Positions 45,035 through 54,605 of a stretch of 64,000 bases of DNA are shown here, piece by piece. The stretch's first letter is position 1. The number at the start of each line of letters is the position of its first letter. The position numbers and the translations under genes were made by a program. The DNA lies in the NCBI GenBank assembly GCA_034440635.1, contig JAOTON010001579.1, forward strand, positions 107,818 to 171,817, written 5' to 3'. The notes under the pieces were generated by a model that saw only the letters and a list, made by a program, of their open reading frames with translations, was not told the origin of the DNA and made no database searches. This DNA is from Lepas anatifera (Eukaryota; Arthropoda; Thecostraca; Lepadidae).

Positions 45035-45273
45035 TAAACAGCGCTGGCTAAATTCGACTGCCGACGCTGCTTTGGAGATTTTCTTATTAGTCCATATTAC
45101 TTACCTGACGTGATATTCACTATTCCAATCCTATTACTTTCCATATATGTGAATTTTGGCGAATTGGTCTACGATTAAACAGAGAAGAAAGTAACATCAT
45201 TAACTCAATTATCCGAAATAATAAGAAAATCGCAAAAGCAACGTCGGCAGTCGAATTTAACCAGCGCTGTTTA
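45035..45273. mobile_element. TA-target MITE (mariner-like) between (TA)n tracts
   Basis: 239 bp with near-perfect ~38-bp terminal inverted repeats (TAAACAGCGCTGGCTAAATT, then CGACTGCCGACG), flanked by TA at 45033-45034 and 45274-45275. TA duplication and size fit a Tc1/mariner-type MITE. Non-coding. Confidence 0.8.
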
Positions 45274-45279
45274 TACGAA

Positions 45280-45282
<3 letters not shown>

Positions 45283-45339
<57 letters not shown>
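45283..45339. repeat. (TA)n microsatellite
   Basis: ~57 bp of uninterrupted TA repeat directly after the TA-flanked MITE. Confidence 0.97.
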
Positions 45340-45341
<2 letters not shown>

Positions 45342-45769
45342 GAAATGAAAATGTACTTATTGCTGTATGAAATTTCTTTATAGTCTTTGATTGTCAGATG
45401 TAAATTTAAGATAATTAACTTAATGAATATGCTTTAGGAAAGCCTTAAATGCCAATCTAGTGAGGAGGCAATGCGGGCAATGAGCGTCGTGACCCCGTAC
45501 GTCGAGGGTTGATCCTGGGAGAGGGAAAGTCCCCTAGCACCCTGGATTCGACCACGATTGCACCAAAGAAACCTTACCACGCAAGGCGACACCGCTTCTA
45601 TATGAAGGGAGAGAATTCATAGAAGCTATGGAAGGTGTGCTACCCCTTTCAATTGCAATATCTGAAAACATTCCATAGGGCAGAAACCCCCCTTTTGCCA
45701 GCACAGTTGAGAGAAGCCTGAGAAAACAAAAATATAAAAGAAACTCCAAACTGGTACCCGTGCTCATTA
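45340..45769. other. no recognisable feature
   Basis: AT-rich, short frames only. GGTTGATCCTGGGAGAGGGAAAG near 45508 has a weak SINE/tRNA look that I cannot support. Confidence 0.3.
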
Positions 45770-46240
45770 CATGAAATGTGGCATCTTAGTCGAATTCAGG
45801 AGTTTAGTGTAATTAGGGGTATTTCTACCAGACAATCATGAAAATTTCCATGATTTTTCTGAAAAATGTACGATGAGCTCAATATTTTGATTCCAAAATG
45901 CTGCTCTAGGGTGAAAAATAAACCTCTGTCTGTGGATGACGTCATGATCTGGCAACTATTACCACATTCAATAGACTTCAAGGGCATTTAAATTGACTGA
46001 TTACTCAATGTGACGTCAGCGCTGTCGTCACACCAACAGCTGCTAACTGTGGCTGCCTGGTTGGGGTACATTTCAGGCAGTTTTTTAGCTTTTTCTCCAC
46101 GGAAGTTTTGAGACAAGACAAATGATATATTGAGTACCGGGTTTTCGAGCACGCCAAAGCGTGATTTTACTGAGGTAGCCAAGTTGTAAATAACTTGGCT
46201 ATCTCAGTTCAAATCACGTTATAAATGCGCCACATTCCCT
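45770..46240 (-). mobile_element. TTAA-target MITE, family E, reverse copy
   Basis: Reverse orientation. The right end CGCCACATTCCCT is followed by TTAA at 46241-46244, while the other end (GAAATGTGGCATCTTAGTCG) has lost its TTAA. An extra AACTTGGCTATCTCAG stretch near 46190-46207 duplicates part of the subterminal sequence in inverted form. Confidence 0.8.
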
Positions 46241-46244
46241 TTAA

Positions 46245-46778
46245 CGTGCCGATAAGCAAACAAAACAGTATAGTGCCGCATTCTGGTCATTAGCCTATAC
46301 AATATAAGTGGTGCAAGCCTATACTCAATAGGTCCTTTTCCTTTTTGGAAAAGTTCATTATGTAGGGGCAAAAGCTGGTGTCCGTTCGGCAAAAAAATAT
46401 TCTGTCCTCTGGTGTTTCGGCCCTTTCCGCCCACATGGATCTCGTAAAAGTATTTAGTTTACTTCCTGGCTCTTCCTCCGGAATTCATTAGGAATTTCTT
46501 TGGAGTTCGGGATTAGCCATTTATCTATGTAAATGGTACTGAAAAGTCAAGGTCGCTACGCCCGGAGATTCGCACAACTGTTCGCAATAGTTTCAAGCAC
46601 TGCTGTGAATCGTTATTTTCTTATTGAAAATAATTGGTCTGCTGGGCGAGGAAATGTGAGAACATTGGGGGAAAAATAAGGCAAACTGTAATGTACGCGC
46701 ATTTATAGGCTTATAAGTTCTAGTGGGAAATATTTTTGTTTTATATACGTCCAGGTTCCCCCTCAGTGATGTCTAGGA

Positions 46779-46781
<3 letters not shown>
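46245..46781. other. no recognisable feature
   Basis: Unique-looking sequence between a family-E element and a (TA)n tract. Confidence 0.3.

Positions 46782-46831
<50 letters not shown>
46782..46831. repeat. (TA)n microsatellite
   Basis: Followed by TTAGTGTACGTCGGCAAAATATCTTC, a diverged copy of the sequence after the 44.98-kb tract (TTAGTATATTTCGGCAGAATATTTTC). Tract and flank were therefore duplicated together. Confidence 0.97.
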
Positions 46832-46834
<3 letters not shown>

Positions 46835-47060
46835 TGTACGTCGGCAAAATATCTTCTTGTAAACATATTTTATTAAAGACGAGGGAAAGCTTGCATTTTA
46901 GTATTTTCTTTGCGGTGTTTTCGATGTCACGTATGGTTTTCCTGGATCCTTCTTTTAACGAAACAATAAGGTTGCCGAAAATCATATATTATGGGCTTTT
47001 TCCGACATTTCAGAGTAACTACTCCAAAGAGTCCATAAAATATGTATACAAGAATAGAAC

Positions 47061-47061
<1 letters not shown>

Positions 47062-47104
<43 letters not shown>
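47062..47104. repeat. (TA)n microsatellite
   Basis: Outer edge of the left inverted-duplication arm. Its counterpart is 63966-64000. Confidence 0.97.
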
Positions 47105-47108
<4 letters not shown>

Positions 47109-47203
47109 CACTTAAATATTTTCTTCGATGCTCTGTACTAAGATATACAAAAAGAATAACATATGCTATGCGAATGCCTAAAATTTTTCAGCCAATTAAA
47201 TAG

Positions 47204-48225
47204 GGGATGAGGTGGCTTAGTGGATAGCACCCTTGTCTTCTAAGCCACCGGTCCGAGTTCAAGTCCCGGCGTAGCTTCTGGATAAGTCGATCTGATCCCC
47301 AAAAATCCCTTCCAGCAGGGTGATAGTTGCCGACGCCGTATGACCCTGGCAGTTGGTGTGTCGTTAACACGCGCATTGACGGGGGTCTGAGCCACCTTCG
47401 CATTGACGGGGGCGGGTACCCGCCCCCTAAGATCTCGAGAACCACGGTTGGTAGCGAAAAACAGTAAACAGCGTTGGGCTGCCCATCCACTTCTCCATCG
47501 AAAACATTTGAACCATTTTTTTGTCAGGTCACATTTAAGGTCACGAGAGGTCAAAACATGCCCGTCATAGGGATAACATGTAAATTCAGTTCTTCGGCTA
47601 TTACATCTGAACAAGTAAAGATAGAGCAAAACGACTTAAACTGTATGAATCCTCTCAGCAAGCCAAATCGAATGATATATAATTTGACCTTGCTAGGTCA
47701 AATCAAGGATTTGACCTGACCTGAGATCAGGTCAGGGTCAAATTATATAAAATGCATATCATTAGAACTGCAACGCCCAGGCGAGTCTAATGCAGCTAAA
47801 ATAATTGCTCTATCACCATCCGTTACTGAGTTATTCCGTAAAAACCATTTTTTCCCATGTATTTCCAATGGAGAGGTCATGCCTCGTACCTGACCTTAGG
47901 TCATCGATATCAAAAATACCGGAATATATTTTAGAGAACTCGGTGGGGCCATTATGTGATATGAGTTTCAATCGGATAAGTTCACCCTGCTCCGACTTAT
48001 GCTATCTTAAACTTTTTTGAGGTCAGGTCACTTGACCTGTACTGGTGACCTGACCTGAGATGACCTAGCCTTGATATTTTCACAGAAAATGTAAAAATGA
48101 TGAGGGAAAAGGTATACCAAGTACGGCGGCGCTGCGCGCCGCCGTTTTTCTACTATCTCCGAAAAACCCGAGGGGGCGGGTACCCGCCCCCGTCAATGCG
48201 CGTGTTAAACCCCAACAATTATTAG
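47204..48225 (+). mobile_element. tRNA-derived SINE split by a family-A MITE
   Basis: SINE parts are 47204-47367 and 48209-48225. The head GGGGATGAGGTGGCTTAGTGG (A-box GGCTTAGTGG) and B-box GAGTTCAAGTCCC differ from the 4.47-kb SINE, but the central domain GCCGACGCCGTATGACC, then CTGGCAGTTGGTGTGTCG, is shared. The TSD TTTCAGCCAATTAAATAG flanks it (about 47186-47203 and 48226-48243). The same insertion is in the right arm (63684-63867). Confidence 0.88.
47368..48204 (+). mobile_element. TTAA MITE family A, copy A5, with verified empty site
   Basis: 837 bp, TTAA at 47364-47367 and 48205-48208. The inverted paralogue has a single TTAA (63701-63704) with matching flanks, so the boundaries are exact. 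Subterminal GGGTACCCGCCC palindromes are at both ends. TGACC clusters lie at 47695-47755 and 48018-48072. The perfect hairpin CGGCGGCGC-TGC-GCGCCGCCG (48124-48144) is followed by TTTTT. Confidence 0.97.
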
Positions 48226-48662
48226 TTTCAGCCAATTAAATAGACCCTCGGGCGGAGTGGATCTGGGTGGATGTGGACCCGGCGAACATCACCAGCACTA
48301 AAGACCAGTGCTGCGGAGTCGGCAGCATTTCATCGGAGTCGACTTAGAATCCGGCCTGAAAAGATCGACTCCGACTCCGACTTTGACTTCGACTATGGTT
48401 CTGACTGTAGCCAGAATGTTGAAGCTTATATTTGAATAGACTACCAGGACAAGAGACAAAAAGGTTGAGTATGGTGTTTAATTATATTTCCTCTAAAATC
48501 GTGTTTACCAGCCTTCGCCTCTTTTAACAGACTTAGGTTTATGTTGTCAACAAATCAAAAACGAAATAAAAGTTAAGGTGTGAATTGTTTAATTATGTCG
48601 TTTTTGCACGAATTTATGTTTTTCTTAGAAATATTATTGACCGCAATGAAAGCGAATATTAA

Positions 48663-49684
48663 CCCGCGCCCCACCGGGGGTCCGGCGCCACCTTCGCCCC
48701 ACCGGGGGGCCATCGATGGCCCCCTCTAACTCCGACAATATGGGCGTTAGCGCAAATCTGCAAAGTGCAATAGAAAGCTCGCGTGAATTCAGTAAGAAAT
48801 TACTTCACATGTTTTAGTGCTCAGGTCAATGGTTTGACCTCCAGAGGTCAAATTAGGTCAAGATCGGCTATTTTCACTCAAATATGCAATGATTAAGCAA
48901 ACTGGGCATAACTCTTATGTCATTAGAGCTATTGAGGCCTGGTAAAGTACATTTGATAGCAAATTGCCAGTACTTTTTCGGCTATGTGGAACGTAAAGAC
49001 CTCCCGCCAGTGGTTTGACCTCCAGAGGTCACCTCGTGACCTAATATGACCTGAGATCACGAAAGGTCAAAAAATGACCTTGCCGTATATCAAATGAAAG
49101 CCAGTGACAAGACAAACACGATGATGTTTGTTTCACCGCTCTAGCTTAATTAGGTCAAAAGTTATTGTCAAAATACTGCTTTTGACCTCTGGTGACCTTG
49201 GATGACCTTGGAAAAGTCAAAGGGCAAATATGACCCCTGGGATCCGTGAAAGGGTGTCCAAAACGTTGTTCTGAGCAGTTTGAGTATTTGCATTATCTTT
49301 GTGGCTTTTATATCATGAAACAACTTTTCCCCATGCTTTTCCAATGGGAGAGGTCGCCTCGTGACCTGACCTCAGGGCACAAAATCGAAAAATCCAGGAT
49401 AAACACCTTGTAGACCCTGGAGGGGTCATGAAGTGTAGGAAGTTTCAAATCGATCGACTTTGAAATGTAGCTCTTACAGAGCTCTAAAGGTGAAGTGAGG
49501 TGACCTTGGTTGACCTCGTCTGGTGACCTGACCTTGGGTGACCCGGGGTAAAAAATTTCACGGATGATGGGAAAATGATGCAGTGAGAGGTAGAGCCCTC
49601 AACCGCGGTGCTGCGCCTCGTCGTTTTTCTGCTATCCCGGAAAAACCTTAGGGGGGCCATCGATGGCCCCCGGTGGGGCGAGGG
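48663..49684 (+). mobile_element. TTAA-target MITE, family C
   Basis: 1022 bp, TTAA at 48659-48662 and 49685-49688. Ends are CCCGCGCCCCACCGGGGGTCC and ...CCGGTGGGGCGAGGG, with GGCCATCGATGGCC subterminal palindromes. The interior has everted TGACCTCCAGAGGTCA motifs at 48835-48850 and 49016-49031 and many other TGACC motifs. A degenerate counterpart of the subterminal hairpin and TTTTT lies near 49605-49630. Confidence 0.9.
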
Positions 49685-49688
49685 TTAA

Positions 49689-51131
49689 GACTACCTATGT
49701 ATGTATTCAATTTGATAGATTTCGAGTGCTGACCCTATCCGGACGCGTTGGAGCTTTGATGAATTTAGTGAAGAGAGCATCAAGTTCCTCTGCATCCTCT
49801 TCATTCGTGTGCCATTCATGCCAGGTTATGTCATGGCTGTGCAACTTATGACCAATCTCGACAAATTGAAACTCTGAGACTGGCCCGGAGTCGGATTCGG
49901 CTAAGATTATATCCACTCTGACTCCGGCTAAAACTGTCGACTGCGACCGACTCCGATTCTGACCCGCACAGCCGTGCTTAAGACACGCCACTTCCTGTGG
50001 TTTATGGACAGGTGCGGCAACATCCACCAGGAACAGTACTTACGTAACCAGCTCACGTATGGACAACACTCATCCCCAAAAGCCGGGCCGCAGCAAAAAC
50101 GTGGCCCTGGTGGGAGTCGAACGCGCAAAAACGGTGCCGTCAGAAAGTTCAAACCGGCGCGGTGATGGATTATGCTAACACACGCCACAAGGCAGCTGAC
50201 TGTGGGAGTGATGACGTCACAGTGGCGTGCCAGACACGAGGTAATTAGCATTGTGTCGATCAGAAAAACGGCACGGTGAGGGTATTGTTTCGTGAGTAAT
50301 TTTCCGCTGGATATCTTTCTTGGCGTCACTAGATTTATGGAACGCACTGTTTGAATTCTTCCGCGGATAATTGCATTCCGGGCAGAATAATTATGCCTGA
50401 TGTTTTTAATTTGATTGATGGCGTTCCTTAATCAAACTTGTTCTCTTCCGAGCATTCTCCGACGTATTGTCTGATTGGTGATGCGGTTGAAATGTTTCAC
50501 TGCAAGGGAAGTCCGGAGTTTCAAACAGCCATATATGGAAGGGTTTCACAATTGTTAAGCAGCTTGATGTTAATTCCATTGCGGCCAAAAACTCTGATTG
50601 AGATACTTTAATTCTTTAATTATTAAATTAGTAATTAAATCATAATTGCATTGAATTATATACTAATTTTGATGCAATTTTTAACTTGATCTAACCATTA
50701 GAATATGCTGCAAGTCTAAAAATAACCGTCCAGAGGCTTCTGTCATTTATTAACAAATTTCTACCCAATCACAAGCGTGGTTAAAAAGCAATGATGAACA
50801 CAGGGGTGTAATTTTGTGAAAATGTGAAGGGGTGCTTTTTCCTAACCCACACGTAAAATTCTACTGGCAATGTTAGGGGATGAAAGCTTTAAAAAGGGCA
50901 AAAACCTTGACCTAATTTAAAAAACGTTAAAAGTTACAATCATGATTTTTGGACACTTTAAAATCATGTACGGGTTCACATAAAGCGTGCATTGGCAAGG
51001 TTGAGAACGCGTTGCCAAATGTGCCCCCCCCACTTTTGAAAATGTTCCGACTCGCCTGGTTTAAGGAGACCTATTGTTTAGTAGCCTGTTGTTGACTGTT
51101 CTTTAATAGCAAAACCGAGGCAAAAACTGCG
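49689..51131. other. unassigned DNA
   Basis: Contains a (GACTCCG)-rich tract at 49880-49965, a tRNA-like SINE head (50101-50188) and AT-rich sequence. Minus frames at 49707-50027 and 49928-50347 have no domain and span the simple repeat and SINE, so I do not call them genes. Confidence 0.35.
50030..50188 (-). mobile_element. putative tRNA-derived SINE (class II-like head)
   Basis: On the minus strand from 50188: GTGGCGTGTGTTAGCATAATCC..., then CGTTCGACTCCCACCAG (B-box GTTCGACTCCC). The final GCCAC near 50101 can pair with the initial GTGGC, like an acceptor stem. The head is ~88 nt, as in Ser/Leu-type tRNAs with a long variable arm. It is followed by a GCTGCGGCCCGGCTTTTGGGG body. No TSD seen. 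Confidence 0.5.
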
Positions 51132-51135
51132 TTAA

Positions 51136-51961
51136 CACGCGCTTTGACGGGGGTCTGAGCCACCTTCGCTTTGACGGGGGGAGGGGCGGGTACCCACCCT
51201 CCTAAGATCTCGGGAACCACGCCAGATAGCACAAAACGGTAAATGGCGTTGGGTAGCCCATCCATTTCCCCATCGAAAATATTTCAGCCATTTTTGTCAG
51301 GTCACATTTAACGTTACTAGAGGTCAAGACAGGCCGTCATAGGGATAACATGAAAATGAAGGTTTTCGGTCATTGCATCTGAACAAGTAAAGATAGAGAA
51401 AAACAATTTAGGCCTTTGGAATCTTCGCAGCAAGCCGAATTGAATGATATATAACGTGGCCTTTTAGGTGAAACCAGGTCAAATATGTCATAATATATCA
51501 TGATTTATAATATCGTTAAAACCGCAAAGAGAGGCCAATGTAGTGAAACTAGAATAAGCGCTCCATCACCATCTATTACTAAGATATTTAGTGAAAACCA
51601 TTTGTCCCATGTACTTCCAATGGAGAGGTCATGGCTCGTACCTGACCTTAGGTTATTGATACAAAAAATAACGGATCATATTTTAGAGAACTTTGTGGGC
51701 CCATGATGTGATATGATTTTCAATCGGATACGTTCACCCTGCTCCGACTTATGCTATCTTAAACTTTTTTAGGTCATGTCACTTGACCTGTACTGGTGAA
51801 CTGACCTAAGATTACCTAACCTTCAAATTCTGACAACAGTTGGAAGAGTGATAAAAGAAAAGGTACGTCTAGTACGTTGGCGCTGCGCGCTGCCGTTTTT
51901 ATGTTATCTCTAAAAGACCCAAGGGGGACGGGTACACACCCCTCCCCCGTCAATGCGCGTG
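51136..51961 (+). mobile_element. TTAA MITE family A, copy A6, diverged
   Basis: 826 bp, TTAA at 51132-51135 and 51962-51965. Ends CACGCGCTTTGACGGGGG / CAATGCGCGTG. More diverged than the others. The hairpin arms are mutated (CGTTGGCGCTGCGCGCTGCCG) but are still followed by TTTTT. Confidence 0.88.
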
Positions 51962-51965
51962 TTAA

Positions 51966-53130
51966 GCTTGAACCATAATGTAGGAAAATCCTCTCGTTAC
52001 GGCGAATCAAACTGTGTAGGGTATTAACATGCCTTGTCAAAATCTAAGAATGACCTAACCAACGGTCAGGTCAGGAGCACTATCTGGTCTAACATAATCG
52101 ATATCATGCCAATCGACTCGTAATGACAATCTAAGCTAAATGGTAGCAAAGTAGCAAACTGAAATCGCTACTATCGTTTCCTGCCAAGTTGTGTGGGTTT
52201 CCTGCGAACCCATGTCTGAAAAAAGGTTTAAATAGTCACAAATGACCTTCCAGAAGTAACAGATCAAACATGTCAAATTGGACATTTGGGATGGCCCAAT
52301 ATACTTCTATTACAAAAAGAAGAAGTTATGTAAACCCGTGCCCTACTGGAGGTATTTTGTTCCCTCGCCCTACCGAGGGATTGATTCGACCCGCCAACCG
52401 TTTGAAAACTAAGAGAGGTGGAAAGACACGGTAAAGCGCAACGTGTTGCTCGTGACCTGAACTTTCCGACGGTGTACAATTTTTTAGCCTAGGTTAACTG
52501 GTGAACTTGTGAGGTTACAGAATGGTGAAATGTTGAATTGTGTAGAAAATCACTTGTAATTCGGGAATCAATAGACCTATAACAAAGCCCAGGGTGTCAA
52601 TGTGTTCTTCTCTACCAGAGGAACTCCACAATATGCAGCATGATCTTGGTGAAGGTCTAACCTAGCCTAAGGTTAGGATAGAACCTAAAATATCCTCCGG
52701 GCAAGGTCAATGTCAGGTCGCATATCATTAGAATCCTTGGGTGATGCTCGTGCCTCATGTCCCGTTCGTGAGTTATGACCAACAACAGTTTCTAAAACTG
52801 TACCTAACCTTGCAGACCTTTGGAGGCCTCTGGTGTCTTCGTTATGGACTTAAACTCAAAATGGGTGACATATTCCATATTACCTTTTCTGGAGCTTTCG
52901 AATGCTGTTTAGAAACGTGACCTAGCTCTTCTAGAGGCCGAGTAACGTCCGGTGTTTCAGACTTAATTTTAGGACGAAAACTACCTTACATGGGTTTAGA
53001 AATGACGTCATACCTCGGTGACCTGACATGACATTGACTCGAAATTTGGTCCAAATGTGTCAAATTAAATTTTGTATACAATTTCTACTCAGCATTGGGC
53101 TAAACCAAACTGTTTTTGCGCCATCGTGAG
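51966..53130. repeat. old TGACC-rich repeat, unclassified
   Basis: Many TGACCT/AGGTCA motifs (52030-52080, 52440-52460, 52650-52720, 53015-53035) and internal segments reminiscent of families B and G, but no terminal repeats. Probably a decayed member of the same TTAA group. 52330-52400 has a CCCTACTGGAGG...CCCTACCGAGGG inverted motif. Confidence 0.45.
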
Positions 53131-53435
53131 CAGGGGGACGCAGACCCGATTTTTGGGGGCCAAACCCATGTTTTCCTCTCCTCCTGGGGGAGGGGAGGTG
53201 GTGGTGGGGCGTGGGATTTGGGGTGCTCGACAGACCTAGTATAAGCTACCTCTCTAAGTACTTGATCGCTTTCCTGGGGGACGGGGAGCGAAGATTGAAT
53301 TGTTCGACAGACCTATTTAAAAAAAAAACTTTTTTCTCAAACATTTATCCGGCCTTTGCGGGGCCAAGATATAGTTTGGCCCCTTTCCAGCGCCTTGGGG
53401 GTCATGGCTGGAATTCCCCCCTGCGTCCGCTAATG
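53131..53435. mobile_element. hAT-like MITE (family J), second copy
   Basis: Starts CAGGGGGACGCAGACCCGA and ends CTGCGTCCGCTAATG. Collinear with 25127-25453 (ACAGACCTAGTATAAGCTA, TTGATCGCT...CCTGGGGG, CTTTGCGGGGCCAAGATATAGTTTGG). It lacks the internal duplication of the other copy and has no visible TSD. Confidence 0.75.
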
Positions 53436-53540
53436 TAAGTACTGTACCTGCCAAAGATGTTTGAAGGTAAATCAATTTTATCATGGGGTCCTTTTGGCTC
53501 AAAAACAATGTCATCGCCAGCGTGACGTCATAATAAAGAC

Positions 53541-53608
53541 GGCTCCGCATTGGTAGTTGGGTGCTGGTTACGGAGCCGTAACCAGCCCCCAACTACCAAT
53601 CCAGAGCC
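53541..53608. repeat. 68-nt near-perfect hairpin 310 bp upstream of the lectin gene
   Basis: The left arm GGCTCCGCATTGGTAGTTGG, then GTGCTGGTTACGG, pairs with CCGTAACCAGC, then CCCAACTACCAATCCAGAGCC, leaving a 2-nt centre. It might be a small fold-back element, a cruciform-forming regulatory site, or a hairpin RNA. The tiny loop argues against a normal pre-miRNA. Confidence 0.7.
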
Positions 53609-53921
53609 GACAAAGCCCTCTGTCTATGAAACTCCCAACAACCGACTGGGTGATAGTCTTCTGGTATATTCTTCAACACTTATCCTTCAACGCTAATAAA
53701 ATGTTTGCAAATGTTAAATGCAAATGTTCAAATCATTGAAGTTAAAATACCCCCAGAATTTATAGCACTAAGCCTTACTGCACCAACTACGCACAAGTTG
53801 ATAACATTGATTAGTTAGCGGCTTTGCTGGAACTACCAGCAACATAGCAACACAGTTCCATACGTCAGTCTGCACAGCGTTATCAAATACGCAGTGCTTT
53901 TGCAGATTCCGTCATACAAGG
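53609..53921. promoter_or_regulatory. putative 5' flank of the lectin gene
   Basis: AT-rich flank without a clear TATA box. The start codon at 53922 has A at -3 (ACAAGGATGC), a favourable context. No splice acceptor is needed because the coding frame is complete in one exon. The extent is arbitrary. Confidence 0.25.
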
Positions 53922-54605
53922 ATGCCGCTACTTACCGCGCTCTTAGTTGTGTTGGCGGGAGCATCAGAAGTTGCTGGTGATATTTTCCAAATATCTGAGC
54001 CCTCTCAATATGTCAGCCCTATATCAACCGTTATCGCACGATCAGCTACCATCTGTGCGGTCCACTGCGACAGGCAAGGCGCGGGTTGCCTGGGCTTTAC
54101 CCAGCAAGAACATAATACTTGTGTCATGTTCTCGACCGTGTGTGAGTCCCAGGCCACCACAAATAAAAGCCACAAGCCCATGTTCTTCCGTAGAAAGGTG
54201 GATTCATGTCACAGATCGCCAGGTGGTAGCTCTTGCCCTGACGGATGGTTCTGCCTGGGTGGCTACTGCTACCACTACGTCTCCTCCCCCGCCAGCTGGT
54301 CAGACGCCGACGCCCACTGCGCCACTCTGAAGCCCGGCGCCCGGCTCGCCTACTTCCCAGACATCAACACCTGGCACATCCTGCGCGAGATGACGCGTGC
54401 AAAGGTACGAACATGGATCGGTGTGTCTGCAGGCACCAGAGATGGAAGTTGGGTGCACTTGAATGGATCGACTGCGTACCCGCCCTGGCTCAATGGAGAG
54501 CCCGACAACATCGGATCTGAGATTTGCGTGGCTATGCATCCCTGTGGTGCGTTCGACGCCGAGTGCTATTGGGAATATCCGTTTCTGTGTAGCTTCAGTG
54601 GCTAA
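53922..54605 (+). CDS. secreted PAN/apple + C-type lectin domain protein (intact, single exon)
   Basis: 227 residues. Residues 1-19 (MPLLTALLVVLAGASEVAG) form a signal peptide, so the product enters the secretory pathway. About 20-95 is a PAN/apple-like Cys-rich module (CAVHCDRQGAGCLGF core, four further Cys). About 104-225 is a long-form C-type lectin fold: CPDGWFCLGGYCYHYVSS, SWSDADAHCATLKPGARLAYF, WIGVSAGTRDGSWVHLNGS, WLNGEPDNIGSEICVAM and a final CYWEYPFLC. The usual EPN/WND calcium-sugar motifs are replaced: EPD is present, but WND is absent (AECYWEYPF). Canonical Ca-dependent sugar binding is therefore doubtful, and the ligand is unknown. Such proteins are commonly immune, coagulation or adhesive lectins (family knowledge). 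It lies between the two arms of the inverted duplication. The pseudogene at 2686-3807 is a paralogue with one extra CTLD. No transmembrane segment or coiled coil is visible. Confidence 0.9.
   Translation: MPLLTALLVVLAGASEVAGDIFQISEPSQYVSPISTVIARSATICAVHCDRQGAGCLGFTQQEHNTCVMFSTVCESQATTNKSHKPMFFRRKVDSCHRSPGGSSCPDGWFCLGGYCYHYVSSPASWSDADAHCATLKPGARLAYFPDINTWHILREMTRAKVRTWIGVSAGTRDGSWVHLNGSTAYPPWLNGEPDNIGSEICVAMHPCGAFDAECYWEYPFLCSFSG

Larger units (their letters stand above)
47105..49060. repeat. left arm of a large inverted duplication
   Basis: 47105-48448 (minus the TTAA element) is the reverse complement of 63461-63965, and 48441-49060 that of 55316-55927. The arm contains a SINE, a (TCCGAC)n-like tract (48370-48410) and the first part of a family-C element. 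Only this arm has the 837-bp family-A element. Confidence 0.92.

Noticed and set aside
48124..48149. Bacterial-type rho-independent terminator
   Set aside because: The hairpin plus T-tract shape fits, but the context is an animal transposon. Reported instead as a structural motif.
49707..50347. Two overlapping minus-strand frames as coding exons
   Set aside because: They cross a (GACTCCG)-type simple repeat and a SINE head and have no domain.
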